Shown one piece after another: positions 1 to 13,444 of a DNA stretch of 64,000 nt. Origin of the DNA: Dasypus novemcinctus (taxonomy: Eukaryota > Chordata > Mammalia > Cingulata > Dasypodidae); assembly GCF_030445035.2 (NCBI RefSeq), contig NC_080676.1, positions 103,674,933 through 103,738,932 on the forward strand, written 5' to 3'. The notes below the pieces were generated by a model that ran no database searches, was not told where the DNA came from, and saw only the letters and a program-made list of their open reading frames with translations. The translations under genes and the position numbers were made by a program. Positions within the stretch are counted from its first letter, which is position 1, and each line of letters starts with the position of its first letter.

Positions 1-3000
1 TACTGCACAAATGATAATTTCATCATCTGCCCCAGATCTTAAATATAGAAGCTTCCCAAGTGGATAAATCTAACATAACTGGAAATTTACCAAACCTTCA
101 AAGATTACCTGTCTTTAGTGGATTCCTGCAATAAATTCATATTAGCATCAAAATAAACTTTAGGAGCACTGTTAGATTAATAACTTTTATGTAAGTTACT
201 AAAAGGGCCACAAATTGAAGTTCACGAGAAAGACAGCATTGTTTCTGGGAAAAAAATCTTCCTTTCCTTTTTATTCACAGTAATCATAGAGGAACCTGGA
301 AAATCAGGAAGGACAGAGGAGTGACACTGGGGAATCTTTATATGAAATAAAGGCAGTAGCCTTTGAGAATGGAGAGTTTTATTCTTTGGAGTAGAGGAAA
401 AAAGACCCATAGAAAACAAATTGTTCATATACAGAACTGAAAAAATGTTCTTTGCAATGGTCACAGTTCTGGATTTAGGACCAAATTTCACTTTACTCTG
501 AGTTCCACTATCACGTCAACTTTTTGAGCTATACATCCTATCACAAGATTTGAATGATTTTTACCACATTCTTCCTTCCATCTAAATGCAATGGCAAAAC
601 ATTTACCAAGAGGTTGCCACTGCTTTCTGGGACCACAAGCAAAAAAATAAAATTGTCATCCTTACTAGAAGGACAATGTGCATTACTACGGTTGGATCTT
701 TGCATATAAACGATGGTCTCTACATTTGTTCAAGATAGTGAAAGGATCTCATAAACTCTACTCAGAAGGTCTTCACAACTACATTTCACAATGTAAGATA
801 TCAGGCATTGTCATCTTCATGTGGTATAGGTCTTCGTGACACCAGAAGGTTAAAATTAGGGGCACTGTAAGATGGGCATAAAAAGGACAGATTATTAAAA
901 ATTTTTAGATACTTGAAGACTGTCGATTCTATGATCTTTATTGATCAAAGTATAACTCCAAGTAAAAACATCTTTTTAGTAGCTTTTATTATTCTAAATC
1001 TTTATAAAGTGAGTTAACTTTGAAACTTGTTAGGAAAAGCAGGGAAAGACCTTTAAATTAACCAACATTCTGATTTCCCTGTACCTTGGTTTCTGGTGTT
1101 AAGTTTTTTCCCTTCAAAATAGTCACTTTGCTTTGGAATCCCAAGAGAAAAGAAAACAAAGCAAAAATGCATGACCACAATACTCTTTAGGATTAGTGTT
1201 CTACAAAGTAAAATCTAATATGCCTACATCAGAATTGCCTGTTACTAACATCAAGCACCATCCAGAGCTAGGAAATCAGAATCTCTGAGGGTAGGACCCA
1301 GAACTCGGATTTTAACAAGCTTGCTGGCTGCTTTATATGCACCCTAAAGGTGGTGTTCCATTGTCTTAGAAGTTCTTGTATTGATAAACATTAGCAAATG
1401 TATTTTGACTGTAGTCCCACTCCAACAGAGTGAATTATACCTGTCCCAGGAAATATTACTATTCCACCATCTAGTGGTTGGCATGACAAACGGAAGGCTC
1501 ATTCCCTAGATTTTCATTTTTCAAAGGAAAAGCTCAATAAAAACTACCATTTTATTGGGTGGGAAGGCTCCCAATTTTATAACTGCAGCAAAGCATAGAT
1601 ACCTGAATCTTTAGCTGAGCTTGTAGCAGGCTGTCTGACACCTACAAGCTCCATTTCTCTCCTAGACCCCAAGCCCTCAACTTACCCCTATATCATTTCT
1701 TGGGAATGGTCCAAAATACACATTAAAGAAAGCAGTTGGATGAACCAAAACAAAGGACTCCATTCACCTTCGGCCACAGAAAAGCAAATGTAAGAAAGAG
1801 AGAGGAAGACAAGTGGTTTACTAAAGTCCCCAAACCTTGAACTCCTTTAAATTAATTTTCATTTTCATTAACACCAAGCCCTTTCCTTTCAAACTGATGG
1901 ACCCTTGCCACTCTTCAAGCTAAATCAAGAAGGGGAAAGCTTTTATACAGTCAACAGAGTAGGCATCTCCCACAGGCAACATTGTAGGGCAACAAATCCT
2001 TAGAGAGTCCAATAAGTTAACTGGCCAACACCTCTAAGTACTTTATAATTTGATAATAAATTAACACCATTCACATGGCGGTACTTAAAAATCTGTCAAC
2101 ATCCCATCAGGGCACCAAGTTTTACACTTAAAATGCTGCCTTAAAAATATACTCTGGGCTACCCTTTGGCATTACAGTGTGCCATCGCAGGAATAATCCT
2201 GTCTTGTGGTCTCATTTTAAAATTTCATTGTCAAAGTTATTGGTCAATATAAATAAACTTATCTGATTATTTAAGGCAATTTTTTGAAAGCCTTAAACTA
2301 GTTTTCTTGTTATAGTGGGCTCTTTCTCCTCCTCCCCATAGCCAAATAGTCCTTTCTGTATGATATTGTTCATGTAAGGTTACCTGAGACAGCCTCTTTT
2401 TTTTTTTTTTTTTTGCTTAAGAGTTTTGTTTTGTCTTGTTATTAAAGGCCATGTTTGGATAACTACAAATTTACAGACCAACAAAGCTGGTCTCAATCTC
2501 AGCCGTTTCTGAGACTCCTGGAAGAGTGTGGATGGATTTACTAATCAACGTCACTTGTGTGTCTCAGTGACATGCAGAGAATGTTGAAATGCTGCCTCTT
2601 ATCCAACACTGAGGCAAATATTAAGGAGATAAAAGGATTCACTGCCATTGAAGAGTTTCTTCATCTGGGAAAAGAAATGAGAGAAGAAACATTTAATCAA
2701 GTGGCAAACTGTGTATTTCCACCAAAAAATTGGAGAGTAAGGAGATCTTTAGTAGTTTAACAAGGCTTCATAGAATAATTGAGACTTGAAACTAGGCAGA
2801 GGAAAGATTTTGATAAGTGAAATGACTGTGAGGAAGGAGGATCTGAAGCAGGCAAACAGAAGATCAAGTTCCAGTCTATCCCTTTTCCAGTCAACTGTGA
2901 GGCCCAGATCAAGTCATTCAATCTCTGTGACATAAGAGTATTGAACTTGGTGACAGCTCTAAGATCATGTCTAATTCTAACTTCCAGTGATTTCTGAATT

Positions 3001-3249
3001 CTCTCCAAGCCTACCTCCTTTAATCATATAAAATTCCTTCTGGGAAATAAGGAGGTATAAATAAACCGATTACCTGCATGAGTTTTTATTCCCCTTCAGA
3101 ATCCAAATTAAATTAAATTTCTTCTTCATATACACACCTGTAGATGTCATAATGACTAGATGGTCTCTGAAGATTTGGTGTTTTTTTCCTCTAAGATTCT
3201 ATGAATGGATTTCTCTCAACCTTCATCATATCAGCTTTTTGTCCATTAG
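1..3249. other. CMSS1 intron 1, distal part, no gene seen
   Basis: This is AT-rich, non-coding DNA. Every open frame is short and none shows domain character. By position it lies inside the first intron of CMSS1, whose exon 1 is at 26.4 kb on the minus strand. A T18 run starts near 2398. A decayed MIR-like stretch may lie near 2850-3000. I see no promoter, RNA gene or processed pseudogene. Confidence 0.6.
1250..1350. mobile_element. MER5/MER20-like hAT MITE remnant
   Basis: The text around 'cagaatctctgagggtagg' followed by 'ggattttaacaagc' matches the central part of the short non-autonomous hAT-Charlie elements MER5A/MER20. The terminal repeats are not preserved, so only the family group can be named. 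Confidence 0.45.
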
Positions 3250-3251
3250 AG

Positions 3252-3470
3252 CAGGGTTTCTAAACCTCAGCACTATTGACATTGTGGACTGTATATTTCT
3301 TTGGAGGGAGTAGGGCTGTCACTTGCATTACAGGATGTTTAGGGGCACCCCTGGCTTCGACCCATTAGCACCCTCACCCCAAGTTGTTAGAATACATATA
3401 TACATATCCAGACATTTCCCTGGGGGACAAAATTGCCCCCTCATCCCCTACCACCGTTGAGCACTGTTAC
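3252..3470 (+). mobile_element. Non-autonomous hAT-Charlie element
   Basis: It starts 'gcagggtttctaaacctc' and ends 'ccgttgagcactgttac', a decayed pair of the CAG..AACC / GGTT..CTG termini of hAT-Charlie MITEs. The interior, with 'actattgacattgtggact' and 'aggatgtttaggggcaccc', is the widely dispersed mammalian sequence of this group. I cannot settle the exact subfamily without a library search. Confidence 0.7.
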
Positions 3471-4049
3471 ATTAGAAAGATGGGTCAACCGACTCTATAA
3501 GTCAATTACTCTTTTACTGTAACTTGCTGTGGGAAAAATATTTGACAGCTCATTTGAAAACCCTTATGTATGGTGTGTAGAGATGAGAATCCTGAATCTG
3601 ACTAAACATAGCCTTAAAGCGACATTTAAAGTCTGCAGTAGAAGAGTTTTGTTGCATACGAATTTTTTCACTCACTCAACTGGTCAGCCCAAAGCATGTG
3701 CATATTTGAATATTTATAGTTGTATTAATACCTTGTTTATAACATGCTACCTTTGTCTTCTTCAAAGATACCTCATTATAAACTGGAATTTTCAGAGGAG
3801 TTTTACACTTCTCACCTGCCTTTGAGAGAAAGCAAGGTCTAGACAACAAATTACTTTTGCTTTATTGGGAAAAAATGGATTTTAGGAGGACTCAAAAGAA
3901 TTTGAGATAACTCCTGCTACTGTTTAGACCTTTCTAAAGAGTCTTCTCTGAGGAGTTTCAATTCCCTCTGTATTAGCTTAGGATCACCACAGGCATAAGC
4001 ATCTTTGCATTACAAGCTTTCTTCATCACTCAACAAATCACCTATAAGA

Positions 4050-4540
4050 ATGAACCAATAATATTTATGAGGCACCAATATTGCTCAAAGCTGTGTGAGG
4101 AAGCTATGCAGGCTTAAGATTTAGAATCTAAGTTGAGGACCACCTGGAAAAGTAATTAAGAAGGAATTATATAAACAGTAAGTACTGAAAGAGTTAAGAG
4201 GAGGAGCAGGTTGCTATCCTCACCTCAGAAACAGAAGAGATTAAGCAGTGGCTGGGGATGAGGAAGACCAGGGTAGAGGACAAATGGTTTTCCAGAGTGT
4301 CCAGAAGAGTAGAGGTTTAGGGGTAGACAGGAGAGCGGACAATCAATGTTCAAGAATCAAAGAGCAGCAAGCAGTGAGCAGTTCAGGGTGGCTGAAATTG
4401 AGAGTCAGGTGGGGGTAAAATTAGAAGAGCATAGTCCTGTTGAACTATGAAGAACCCTGAATACAGACCCAAGGAGGGCTCTATGTCCTCACAGAAGGCT
4501 TTTGGGCAGTGATGTAACAATAGAAGGGAGAAACAAACCC
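4050..4540 (-). mobile_element. L2-like LINE fragment
   Basis: The opening 'atttatgaggcaccaatatt' resembles the reverse complement of the L2 3' end, and later GA-rich text ('gggctctatgtcc', 'gcagtgatgtaacaatag') fits the L2 region before it. It is strongly decayed. The borders are approximate. Confidence 0.45.
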
Positions 4541-6589
4541 TTTATGCAACATTATTCACTACTACCCGCCACCCCCCCACAATTGCTATACATGGAGAGG
4601 ATTCTCACCTCTCATCAAAGGGAAATCTGACCCACACTGGAAAGTCTAGCTCAGGCCTTACTTTGACACCTTCCATGATCAACAGAGCCAAGAGACACCT
4701 AAAAAGGCAATCAAAGTGTTAATGTCCAGCCATCATAAAAACAAGCACCACCAATATAGCCCAGAGATGATGGGACTTCTGCCTTTGCAGAGCCTAGAAA
4801 ATCTCCATAGATGGTATACCCTAATTTAGGATTTCGAAATCTCAGGCAACATGGTAACTTAATAATGCTCCCCAAATTTCTATATAGGCACTGTGCATTT
4901 TCCCAACTGAGGCAGAGAAGAACATCAGGATTCAAATTTACCAGTTTCCTAATTCTGCTTACAATTCAAGATTACAAAAACTGTAAACCAAGGAAGCATC
5001 CCAAATAAAAATTGCAGTTTCAAAGGAAAGTCTTCAAGTTGGCCTCCTATGTTTCCCCTTAACCTGCGTCAATGCAGCCACTCTTCAAACAACTTAAAGC
5101 AATTCCTCAAGAACATATTACTATCATCCACAAATGGTGGGCTGACTGGGCTTTTTTTCCTTCTCAGGAAAAAAAAAAGCTATTCCTTTTCTGTTCTTAT
5201 ACCTTTTAATGGTCTTCTTCTCTGGTTTCATTGGTATTATTCAAGTTTTAAAGCCTCAGAAAAACTGCTTGCAGTTCTATAAGAGAAGTTAACAAAAAAA
5301 TACAATAGATTCCCAAAGGGAAGACCTAACAGACATCTACACACACGACAGTCTCTTCAGGGCAACAGGGAGAAAACCTGTTAGAAATCAAACTGAGGAT
5401 ATTATCTCTCAAATCGACATGCATAAGTAGCTCTATTATGTAAGTATTAATATTTTATATATCACCTTTTTCCTGATTAGAAAATAATACATTTACCACA
5501 GAAACTTTGGAAAATATAAAAAACTTAAATGAATAAATATAAACCTCCCATAAACTCTTGAATCATCTTACTAAGCGCAACTTAAATACCTCTTGTTAGC
5601 CTGTTTCAGGATTTATAACTCAGGAAATGCTGCCAGGGCCACTGATTTTAGCTTCTAAGAAAGGTAATGAAAGGGCTAGGGAGAACAATGGACAATTATT
5701 ACTAATTTTTAGGCCAAACCTATTAACTATGGCCCTGTTCCAGGCTTTCTCAGACTGCCAATGAGGAAGGAAATGTGCTTTGGGGGGCCATCCTGTCCTT
5801 AATGCAAGCCTCTGGCCCTCTTCACAGGCCCCATACAAGGTGTGGCAAGTCCCCCTCCTACCCAACTGAGTACAAGTTTACGTAACCTGTCTGCTGTAGG
5901 GACAAGCACCAATCACTGGAGACAAGGGGGAAAGCAGGCCCCAGGATTTCCTTTGCCCCAGCAGGCCAATCAGTGCCTGATTAATGATTTAATTACTACA
6001 TTGTTCAAGTAATGGGAAGAAATGCCTCCTTAGCTCTCAGAACTTGTTACACTCTTAATCAGTTAACAAGATCAGATGGCCTTGTGCAGGGGAAGTAGGT
6101 ACAGAGTAGGGCCTAACAAAACTCACTATCAGGTTCTGGGAAAGGGATGTAGAAATACCTATGATGTGAGAAGAAAAGAGTGGCAAGCGAGGGAGACCAA
6201 CATTTTCTCCTGGGGCTGTCTCAACCACTTGTGTGGTATCAATAACTTCTCCATATTTCTCAATGCAAATCCCCAAATTTTCAATTTCCCAACAGTTTCA
6301 TACAGAAGGAACTACCATACTTCAGTCTCAGCATGTGCCACACCCCAGCACACTCTCTCTTGAACTGCTCTCTTTGACATGCTGCTGCTGATGGTCCACC
6401 ACCTTTCCCACCACCCAATCGAACATCTGGGAGTCACTCTCCAGTTCTCCACTTATTCCCCAGATCCAGACACTCTGTCCTGTTTCTTTCTCTGCTTCCT
6501 CCTTTCTATTTGCGTTGTGATTCCTCAAGTCAAACAAGACCTTTGTATGGATAGTGATATAAAATATTTAATGTACACACATATGAGGC
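4541..6589. other. CMSS1 intron 1, unassigned sequence
   Basis: No gene or confident repeat is recognised over these 2 kb. The open frames are below 100 codons and look random. Confidence 0.5.
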
Positions 6590-7100
6590 CTCACCTCTTT
6601 AATTCACACTTCACCCTTTTGCTAGTCATCTTACTATAGCACAATTGTGATCATGGCAGTTGTCCAGCTAACTCCCCCACCCCCCAAAAAAATCACTGTT
6701 TTACTATTACTTACAGTCCAACATTCAAACTTCCTACCACGGCCCCCTCTGTTGCCTCATCTCCCTTTGAAATTGTGGTCATACCCTGTACCCTCAGCAC
6801 AGCACAATACTGACAATCCTCCTCCATACCATCAGGCCTTCTGACTCTATGCCTTTGCTCAAGGAAATCCTAGGGCTAGAATGTTCTTCTCCCTTTTTCT
6901 TCATATTGAAATCCTACTTATCCCTCAAGAGCCACTTCCTCTGGAAACTTTTCTTATTTTTATGTTTTCCTCTGGGTTTCCAAAACATTTCTGTTTGTAT
7001 CTCTTTTACAGTACTTCATTCTGCCTTGTATTAATAATTTTTCTTAAGACTCCAATACCATAATCCCTTGAGAGCAAGAATCAACTATCACATATTTTTG
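6590..7100 (+). mobile_element. L2 LINE 3' fragment
   Basis: The text 'tatgcctttgctcaaggaa', then 'gagccacttcctctggaaac' and 'cccttgagagcaagaatc' follows the order of the mammalian L2 3' end. The first 240 bases are more degraded. Confidence 0.55.
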
Positions 7101-7124
7101 AAAACCTTATGGTAATGTTTCCTA

Positions 7125-7250
7125 AACCTTTATCAGAATCACCTAGTACTTTGCAGATTTTCACACCCCCAGACCTATTAAATCTAATGCCAAAAATGTG
7201 CATTTTCACAAGCTCCCTTTCTTAGGCATGTAAATCTAAAAAAATCACTG
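7125..7250. mobile_element. MER5/MER20-like MITE remnant
   Basis: The segments 'tatcagaatcacctagta' and 'acacccccagacctattaaa' are diagnostic of the MER5/MER20 group of hAT MITEs. The element is decayed at both ends. Confidence 0.5.
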
Positions 7251-7410
7251 ATCTACATTACTCAAGATTAAAGGCTGCTCACAATGGGTGCCCAACAAAG
7301 GTTCACATGTCCAAAGGCTCATTTAGTGGACAAGAACTAATGCATTTTTGTTCTTATCACAGGTGATCAGGATTAAAGGACTTAACAGGTGAATTGGTAG
7401 AACCACTTCA

Positions 7411-8840
7411 CTTTTTTAAAAAAAGACTTCATTTTTTAGAGCAGTTTTAGCTGTTTTACAGAAAAATTGTGCAGAATGTACCAAGAGTTCCCATATACCC
7501 TCTCCCCTCAATACAGTTTTCTCCCATTCTTAACATTTTGCATTAGTGTGGTACATTTGTTAAAAGTGATGAACTAAAATTGTATATATTATTATATGTT
7601 ATTATTAACTAAAGGTCATAGTTTACATTAGGGTTCACTCTTTGTGTTCTTCAACATACAGGTTTTGAAAAATGCATAATATCATGCATTCAGGATTACA
7701 GTTTCACTGCCCCCAAAATGCCCTGTGCTTCACCTATTCTTCCCTCCTCCTTTCCCCTAGCAACCACTGATCTTTTTCTCTCTCTAGTTTTGTCTTTTCT
7801 AGGATGTCATCTAGTTAGAATCGTAGTATATGGCTGTTTCAGACTACCTTCATTCATTTAGCAATATTCATTTGAGGTTCCTCCATGCCCTTTCACAGCT
7901 CGATAGTTCATTTCTTTCTATCACGGAATAATACTCCATGTTATGAATATACCCATTTGTTTATCCATTCACTAGTGAAAGACATCTTGGTTGCTTCTCA
8001 TTTTTTGGCAATTATGAATAAAGCTGCCATAAACATTTCATGGTTTTTGTGGGAACATAAGTGTTCAACTAATTTGGGCAAATACCTAGAGTGTTGATGG
8101 ATCCTATGGTAAGCCTATGTTTAGCTTTGTAAGAAACTCCCTATTCTCTTACAAAATGGCTGTACCATTTTGCATTCTCACCAGCAGTGAATGAGAGTTC
8201 CTATTGCTCCATATTCTTGTCAGTATTTGGTACTGTCAGTAGTTTGGATTTTAGCCATTCTAATAAGTGTGTAGTGGTAACTCATTGTTCTAATTTGCAT
8301 TTCCTAATGGCATATGTTGAGCATCTTTCCACATGCTTATCTGCCATCTGTAGGTATGTATGTATATCTTCTTTGGTAAGGTGTTTTGTTTTATTTTTTT
8401 AATTCTTTTGTCCATTTTGCTACTAGGTTTTCTGTTTTCTTATTATTGAGTTTTTAGAGTTCTTTGAATAGTTTGGGTACACGTTCTTTATCAGATATGT
8501 GTTTTGAGAAATTTTTCATTTTAATGAATCTAACTTGTCAATTTTTTCTTTCATGGATCATGCTTTTGGTATTGTATCTAAAAGGCTGTTGCCAAGCCCA
8601 AGGTCACGGAGATTTTTCTCCTATGTTATCTGCTAGAAGTTGTATAGTTTTAAGTTTTATATTTACATCTATAATCCATTTTGAGTTAATTTTTGTGAAA
8701 GGGGTAAGCCTGTGTCTTGGTTCATTTTTGCATGTGGCTGTCTGATTGTTCCAGCACCATTTGTTGAAAAGACTATCCTTTCTCCACTCAAATGCCTTTG
8801 CTTCTTTGTCAAAGGTCAGTTGACTGTACTTGAAACTACT
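7411..8840 (-). mobile_element. Old L1 LINE, 3' part (ORF2 end and 3' UTR)
   Basis: About 1.4 kb reads, in reverse, as the C-terminal end of L1 ORF2 running into the 3' UTR. Landmarks on the plus strand include 'accatttgttgaaaagacta' near 8757, 'ttttgagttaatttttgtga' near 8680, 'cattctcaccagcagtg' near 8172 and 'gcaattatgaataaagctgc' near 8008, all in the order expected for an antisense L1. The reading frame is broken throughout, so this is a dead L1M-type copy with its 3' end at about 7.41 kb. Confidence 0.85.
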
Positions 8841-9209
8841 TCATTTTTTTAAAAAGATATGAAAGGATAAGAAATAGAAAATAATATTTTCCGATGAACT
8901 CTATAGAAGAAAGACTCACTACCACCAGACCAAGTAGGATAAAATCAGGAAAGGATGTATGAAGGTCCTTTTTTGGGCCAGAGGCAGTTAGAATCATAGC
9001 ACAGGAATCAGCATGCTTATATGGCTGCCCCAACCTTCACACTTAGTAACATCTCCAATAGTTCACTGGAGAGAGGGAAAACAAAGGATAAGTCAGGAAA
9101 ACAAAGAAGGAAAACCAGAGACATTTTGATCACAAACTAGAAATAGGCATCTTAAGAACATATATAAGAAAAAAAGATCATAACAATAACAGGAACAATT
9201 AACATTTAG

Positions 9210-9425
9210 GGGGCACTTCAGAAGTGCCAAGGACTTTCCTACATAATATCTCTACACCCTTAAGAAGCCTTGCAAATAGGTATTTTAATCCCGAGATGAT
9301 GATTCCAAATGGAGAAACTGAGGTTTGCAGAGGATGCATATCTTGCTCAAGGGTACACAGCTAGTTTGTGCCAGAACTAGAATGAAGACAAGTTTATCTG
9401 ACTACAAAGCCTGTGCTCTGCCCAC
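9210..9425 (-). mobile_element. MIR SINE
   Basis: In reverse orientation it carries the MIR core: 'ggagaaactgaggtttgcag', then 'cttgctcaagggtacacagc', then 'gcctgtgctctgcccac'. Length and order fit a nearly complete MIR. Confidence 0.7.
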
Positions 9426-11604
9426 AAACCAAGTCTGTCATAAGATGTGAGCCAGAGAAAGATTAAAAAAAAAAAAAAAAGTAAATAGATACAAATGAAG
9501 GAATGGGGGGGGAGGGAGGGACATGGGTGAAGAGAGAGTACCGAAAAACAAAACAAAACAAAAGAACTGAGGTAAAAGAAAAATCTGACAGATGAATAAA
9601 AGGGGATAAACAAGAAAGATGTTCAATGTTCATATATTTTATTTTAATATGATATTTTTACATGCGATTATGTATGTCTGGGAACAAAATGGAAGCAACT
9701 GGGTTAGGAAGGATTTTAGAAACAATATTTAAATGTTTATTCTTGGATTGCCCTTACTGCCCATGATGTAATTACCACAGAATGAGAAATTGGCAAGTGA
9801 CTGGGTGGACCACAAAACCATGTTACATTATAAAATAAAGAGACCAATTCACTCTAAAGGGCCTTCACCTCAGAAACTGGATAACTCTTTGTATAAATCA
9901 TTAGCACCAGAACTCTATTTAAAACCAAATTTTCTCTCACAAGAATTAAATGAGTTAATCAAACTAGAGTTTCCTTTTAATGGCCTCTTTGCCATAAAAA
10001 ACTGCAAGACCTTTAATGATAATAATGTTTTATTATATAATGGGGAAGTTCTGAGAAAACCAAGAGAAAAAGCCAAAGCAGAATATGAAACATTGGGCCA
10101 TCTGCCACATCTATTATCTGTTATTTCCATTTTGTTTCAAAGGAGCAGTGATTTGACAAACAATATAAAAGACAAAATAAAAGAAGGCAATATTCTTTCA
10201 AAGATATTTTTCTCCAGTTTAACATTTCCTCCTTTTCATCAGCATATTCATTCTTCATCATTACTTATGCACTTTCCCAGTAAACACTGAGATAAAAACA
10301 AAAATGCTGTCATTCTGATAACACATGGCCTTGACCAACTGTTCCACAGCTGGGTCCTTGAGGGAGTCAGGCAGCCCTGAATCCACCCCCTTCTACTCCA
10401 CCCCAATTACCACAAATCAAAACCCTTTGGAGTCTGGATACTCTCCATCTCTAGTGCTAAAGGTGTGAGAAAGGACTCTGCAGTCCCTGAAGTCAGGAAC
10501 ACTCCTGAGGGAACACTGCTTTCTTATACAACGTGTTGCCAATAGATCTCCAAAGAGTTCAAAGCATTTACAAAATTAATTTCATTTACAGAAAAGGAAA
10601 CAGCCTGACTCCAGCTGTCTATCCAGGGTCTGATAGCTTCACCATAAATGCTGATTTTGTTCCGGGATATTTTCAGATGTTTGCCCTTCATGATAATGAG
10701 AAAGAGTGCAGGGTCAAGTACAAATTGGACTATAGAAAAGGCTTCCAATAAAACTGAAAATATTTTCACCTTTTTGTATCTCTTTTAGTTAGTAAGGCTC
10801 ACTGCTGTCTAACGACAGATTGCTAGGCTTCTTTTTTAGAATCTGTGGACCAAACAGGCCATAAAATACCAATTTAATGAATACATTCCACAAATATACT
10901 TTTACTTTCTACTGCTTCCCAGATAGAATCAATGCCTCTGCCTCCTAGAACTTGGCAGACACTTATAATCCTTTCCAAATCCCAATCTCCATGTTGAACT
11001 GAGATTTGTGTCATGTTTTAAAAAAGTCTTTTCCTTCTATGAACGAACTCTCCAACTTGCTTAATCTCCTCCAAAACATCTGCTCTCTGATGAAACCCAG
11101 GAGCCTCTACCTCTTGAGTAGACCATTCAACTGTGTGGTCTTAAAAGAGTCATATGTATAGATTCCTCTTGCAATATGTTCTCCAAATTTGGATAAAAGT
11201 TTCTTGGAGCTATTTGACATAATGTTCTATAAAAATGATCTAAGAGATGACACATTTTAAAGCTCCATACCTCATTTACTGAAACATGTACAAATATACA
11301 ATTCACACAAGAAAAATACACAGCATCATTTTTTTTAAGATTTGGCAATAACATCTAGGGCTGTCCTAATAAAATAGCCAGACTTTGCTGCCATCTAGTG
11401 GTAAATACTATGTAGTGATTACAAAAAACTTGCAGCATCAATGGTATAGAAAATAGTGGAAACCCAGTAACTTTCAGGAGACCCTATAAATGACCACCAG
11501 ACCAAGTCATTTTGTCTTTCCCAACACATATCAGTGTTGCTTAAAAGAAACAAGTCCCACCAACACTAATTCCATGCCAAATGGTTTATGGAAGAGATTT
11601 CAGG
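9426..11604. other. CMSS1 intron 1, unassigned sequence
   Basis: An A17 run and G-rich patch lie at 9465-9520. The longest open frame, about 9790-10290 on the plus strand, begins with TTG and has its first ATG near 9820. Its product is AT-biased with no recognisable domain, so I treat it as chance. The rest is unique AT-rich intron. Confidence 0.5.
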
Positions 11605-11760
11605 AGCTTTGAGCCATCTATGGAGGTCATTAAAAATTCACATGCCCATACCCTACTCCCAGACAGTCAGAGTCAGTATATTCTTGGATGGGACCTGGGC
11701 ATCTGTGGTGTTTTAAAAGCCCCAGAGAAATAAGCATCATTCTGGGTAACAGATGGATCA
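11605..11760. mobile_element. MER5-like MITE remnant
   Basis: The phrases 'attaaaaattcacatgccc' and 'gacctgggcatctgtggtg' are MER5/MER20-type sequence. The ends are lost. Confidence 0.4.
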
Positions 11761-11839
11761 TGAAACATGCCTCTCACAGCCCTGGCTGACCTTCCTACAC
11801 ACAGACAGGCCAGAGTTCCAAGTGAAAGAAAACAAATCT

Positions 11840-11905
11840 TCCATCTAAAGCTTTAGATGGATGTGCTCTGATGCAGGTGGTCTGATGTGAACCACCTGCA
11901 TCAGA
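11840..11905. repeat. Perfect 22-bp palindrome next to perfect 15-bp hairpin
   Basis: Positions 11840-11861 are a perfect spacer-free palindrome centred on AAGCTT; each half is 'tccatctaaag' or its complement. Five bases later, 11867-11881 ('tctgatgcaggtggt') is the exact reverse complement of 11891-11905, with a 9-nt loop between. The right arm looks like part of a MER5A-type element, so the left arm may be an inverted copy of its edge. Confidence 0.9.
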
Positions 11906-12050
11906 ATGAATCACCCTGAGAGTTGGTTAAAAATGTGGATTCCTAAGTACTGCCACAAACAAATGAATTACAATTTCTAGTGGTAATATCCAGGAATCGG
12001 CAATTTAAATAGAATTCTGACATAGTTTTTTTGCATGGTAAATCAGAGAA
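11890..12050. mobile_element. MER5A-like hAT MITE fragment
   Basis: The text 'accacctgcatcagaat' followed by 'gttggttaaaaatgtggatt' and 'ccaggaatcggcaattt' follows MER5A order. One end coincides with the hairpin arm at 11891. Confidence 0.5.
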
Positions 12051-12569
12051 CCAATCTAAATCGTGACAAAGTTAAATTACAGAAGCCTATCTTGGGAAGG
12101 TTATTATTCATGCTATGATCATAATGTCAGCAGACTTTCATGAATCCATCCCTGATTTCAATTGTAGATGCTACTGTTCATGGTTTGGACAATATGATTG
12201 ATGTTCACAGAAATGTCCTGATCTCTGAGGGGTTTCCTTTATTTTTTTCCCCTTAATACAAGTTATTGTTGTTGCTTTTTCTAACTGAATTTTTTGTAGT
12301 TTAGAAAACATGGAGAATGCAGAAAATTTAAGAAGAATAAAAAGCACTTATAGCCCCACTAAATAGAGATAACCACTGATATAGCACTGGTATATTTTCT
12401 TTTACTATTTTCTCTTCTGACATACATATTTAGAGCATGTATACAGTTTTTAATCCTGCTTTTAATATACCTAAACATTTTCCCATAACTTTAAAAGCAT
12501 AATTACTTAAAGACAACATAATATTTTCACATGACTATACTGCAATTCAATTAACCCATCCCTGAGTGT

Positions 12570-12850
12570 TGGACTTTTTTTAAACTTTTTATTTTGAAGT
12601 AATTTCAAGCTTACAGTACATTTGCAAAAAATTATATAAAACCCATACAGCATTCCAACATATCCCCCACCCAGATACCCAGGTCCAACTTTCAACATTT
12701 TGCCACATTTGCCATATCATGCCATTCATCCATCCATCCATCATCTATCTATCTACTTATCTATTTTCTAAACATTTAGAGTAGGTTGTAATTGTTATAC
12801 TCCTGCAACACTTAATATCTTATGTACATTTCCTGAGAACAAGATGGTTG
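12570..12850 (-). mobile_element. L1 3' UTR fragment with (ATCC/ATCT)n tract
   Basis: After a T-rich start, 'ttttattttgaagtaatttc' and 'acattttgccacatttgcc' are antisense L1 3' UTR landmarks, ending near 'tttcctgagaacaag'. A tetranucleotide tract (ATCC then ATCT units) occupies about 12721-12768 inside it. Confidence 0.55.
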
Positions 12851-13444
12851 GGCTTTTAAACTGTGTCCATTTTTCAACATTATAAATAACACCAAAACAA
12901 AAGCCTACATCTCTGATTCTCTGTCTACATCTCTGATTATTTCTTAGAAAAGATTCCTAGCAATACAGTGGCAGTTACAGAGTATGAGTTGCAAGGTTCC
13001 TAATAGCAAACTGTTCTCATAATCATTGTTGAGGCTGCCCATCTCAAGAAATCTTTAATGGCACTGATTTATCATTGAACACACACAAAAAACCTTTGTC
13101 TATTTGAGCAAAAAATGTTGAGGCAGCACTAAAGCACTGAGGATGAAATCCTGAGGTCAAGTTGAGAAGTAGGAACATATTTAGATAAGAAGGATACTGA
13201 TATCAGAATATCAACATCTCATTTGCAGTATTCAGGATTAAATACAAAAAGATGCCAGTAAGAACACTAAAGCCCAAACACTCTTCTAGCACCTAGGCAT
13301 AGAGAAGATTGACTAAATAAACAAAAAAAGCATATTTTGCATATAGTTTATCCTTAATTGAAGGGTCAATATTTTCAGCCAAGTCTGTGTAGTGTGTTTT
13401 TGAAAATCATGTTTAGGTTGCTATGTAAATCTGGGGGCATTTTA

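Noticed and set aside
2557-3008. Short frames of 67-83 codons near 2.6-3.0 kb
   Set aside because: No recognisable domain, splice context or promoter, and part of the stretch looks like decayed MIR.
9790-10290. A 166-codon open frame on the plus strand
   Set aside because: It begins with TTG, its first ATG is 10 codons in, its composition follows AT-rich DNA and no domain is visible. One frame of this size is expected by chance.
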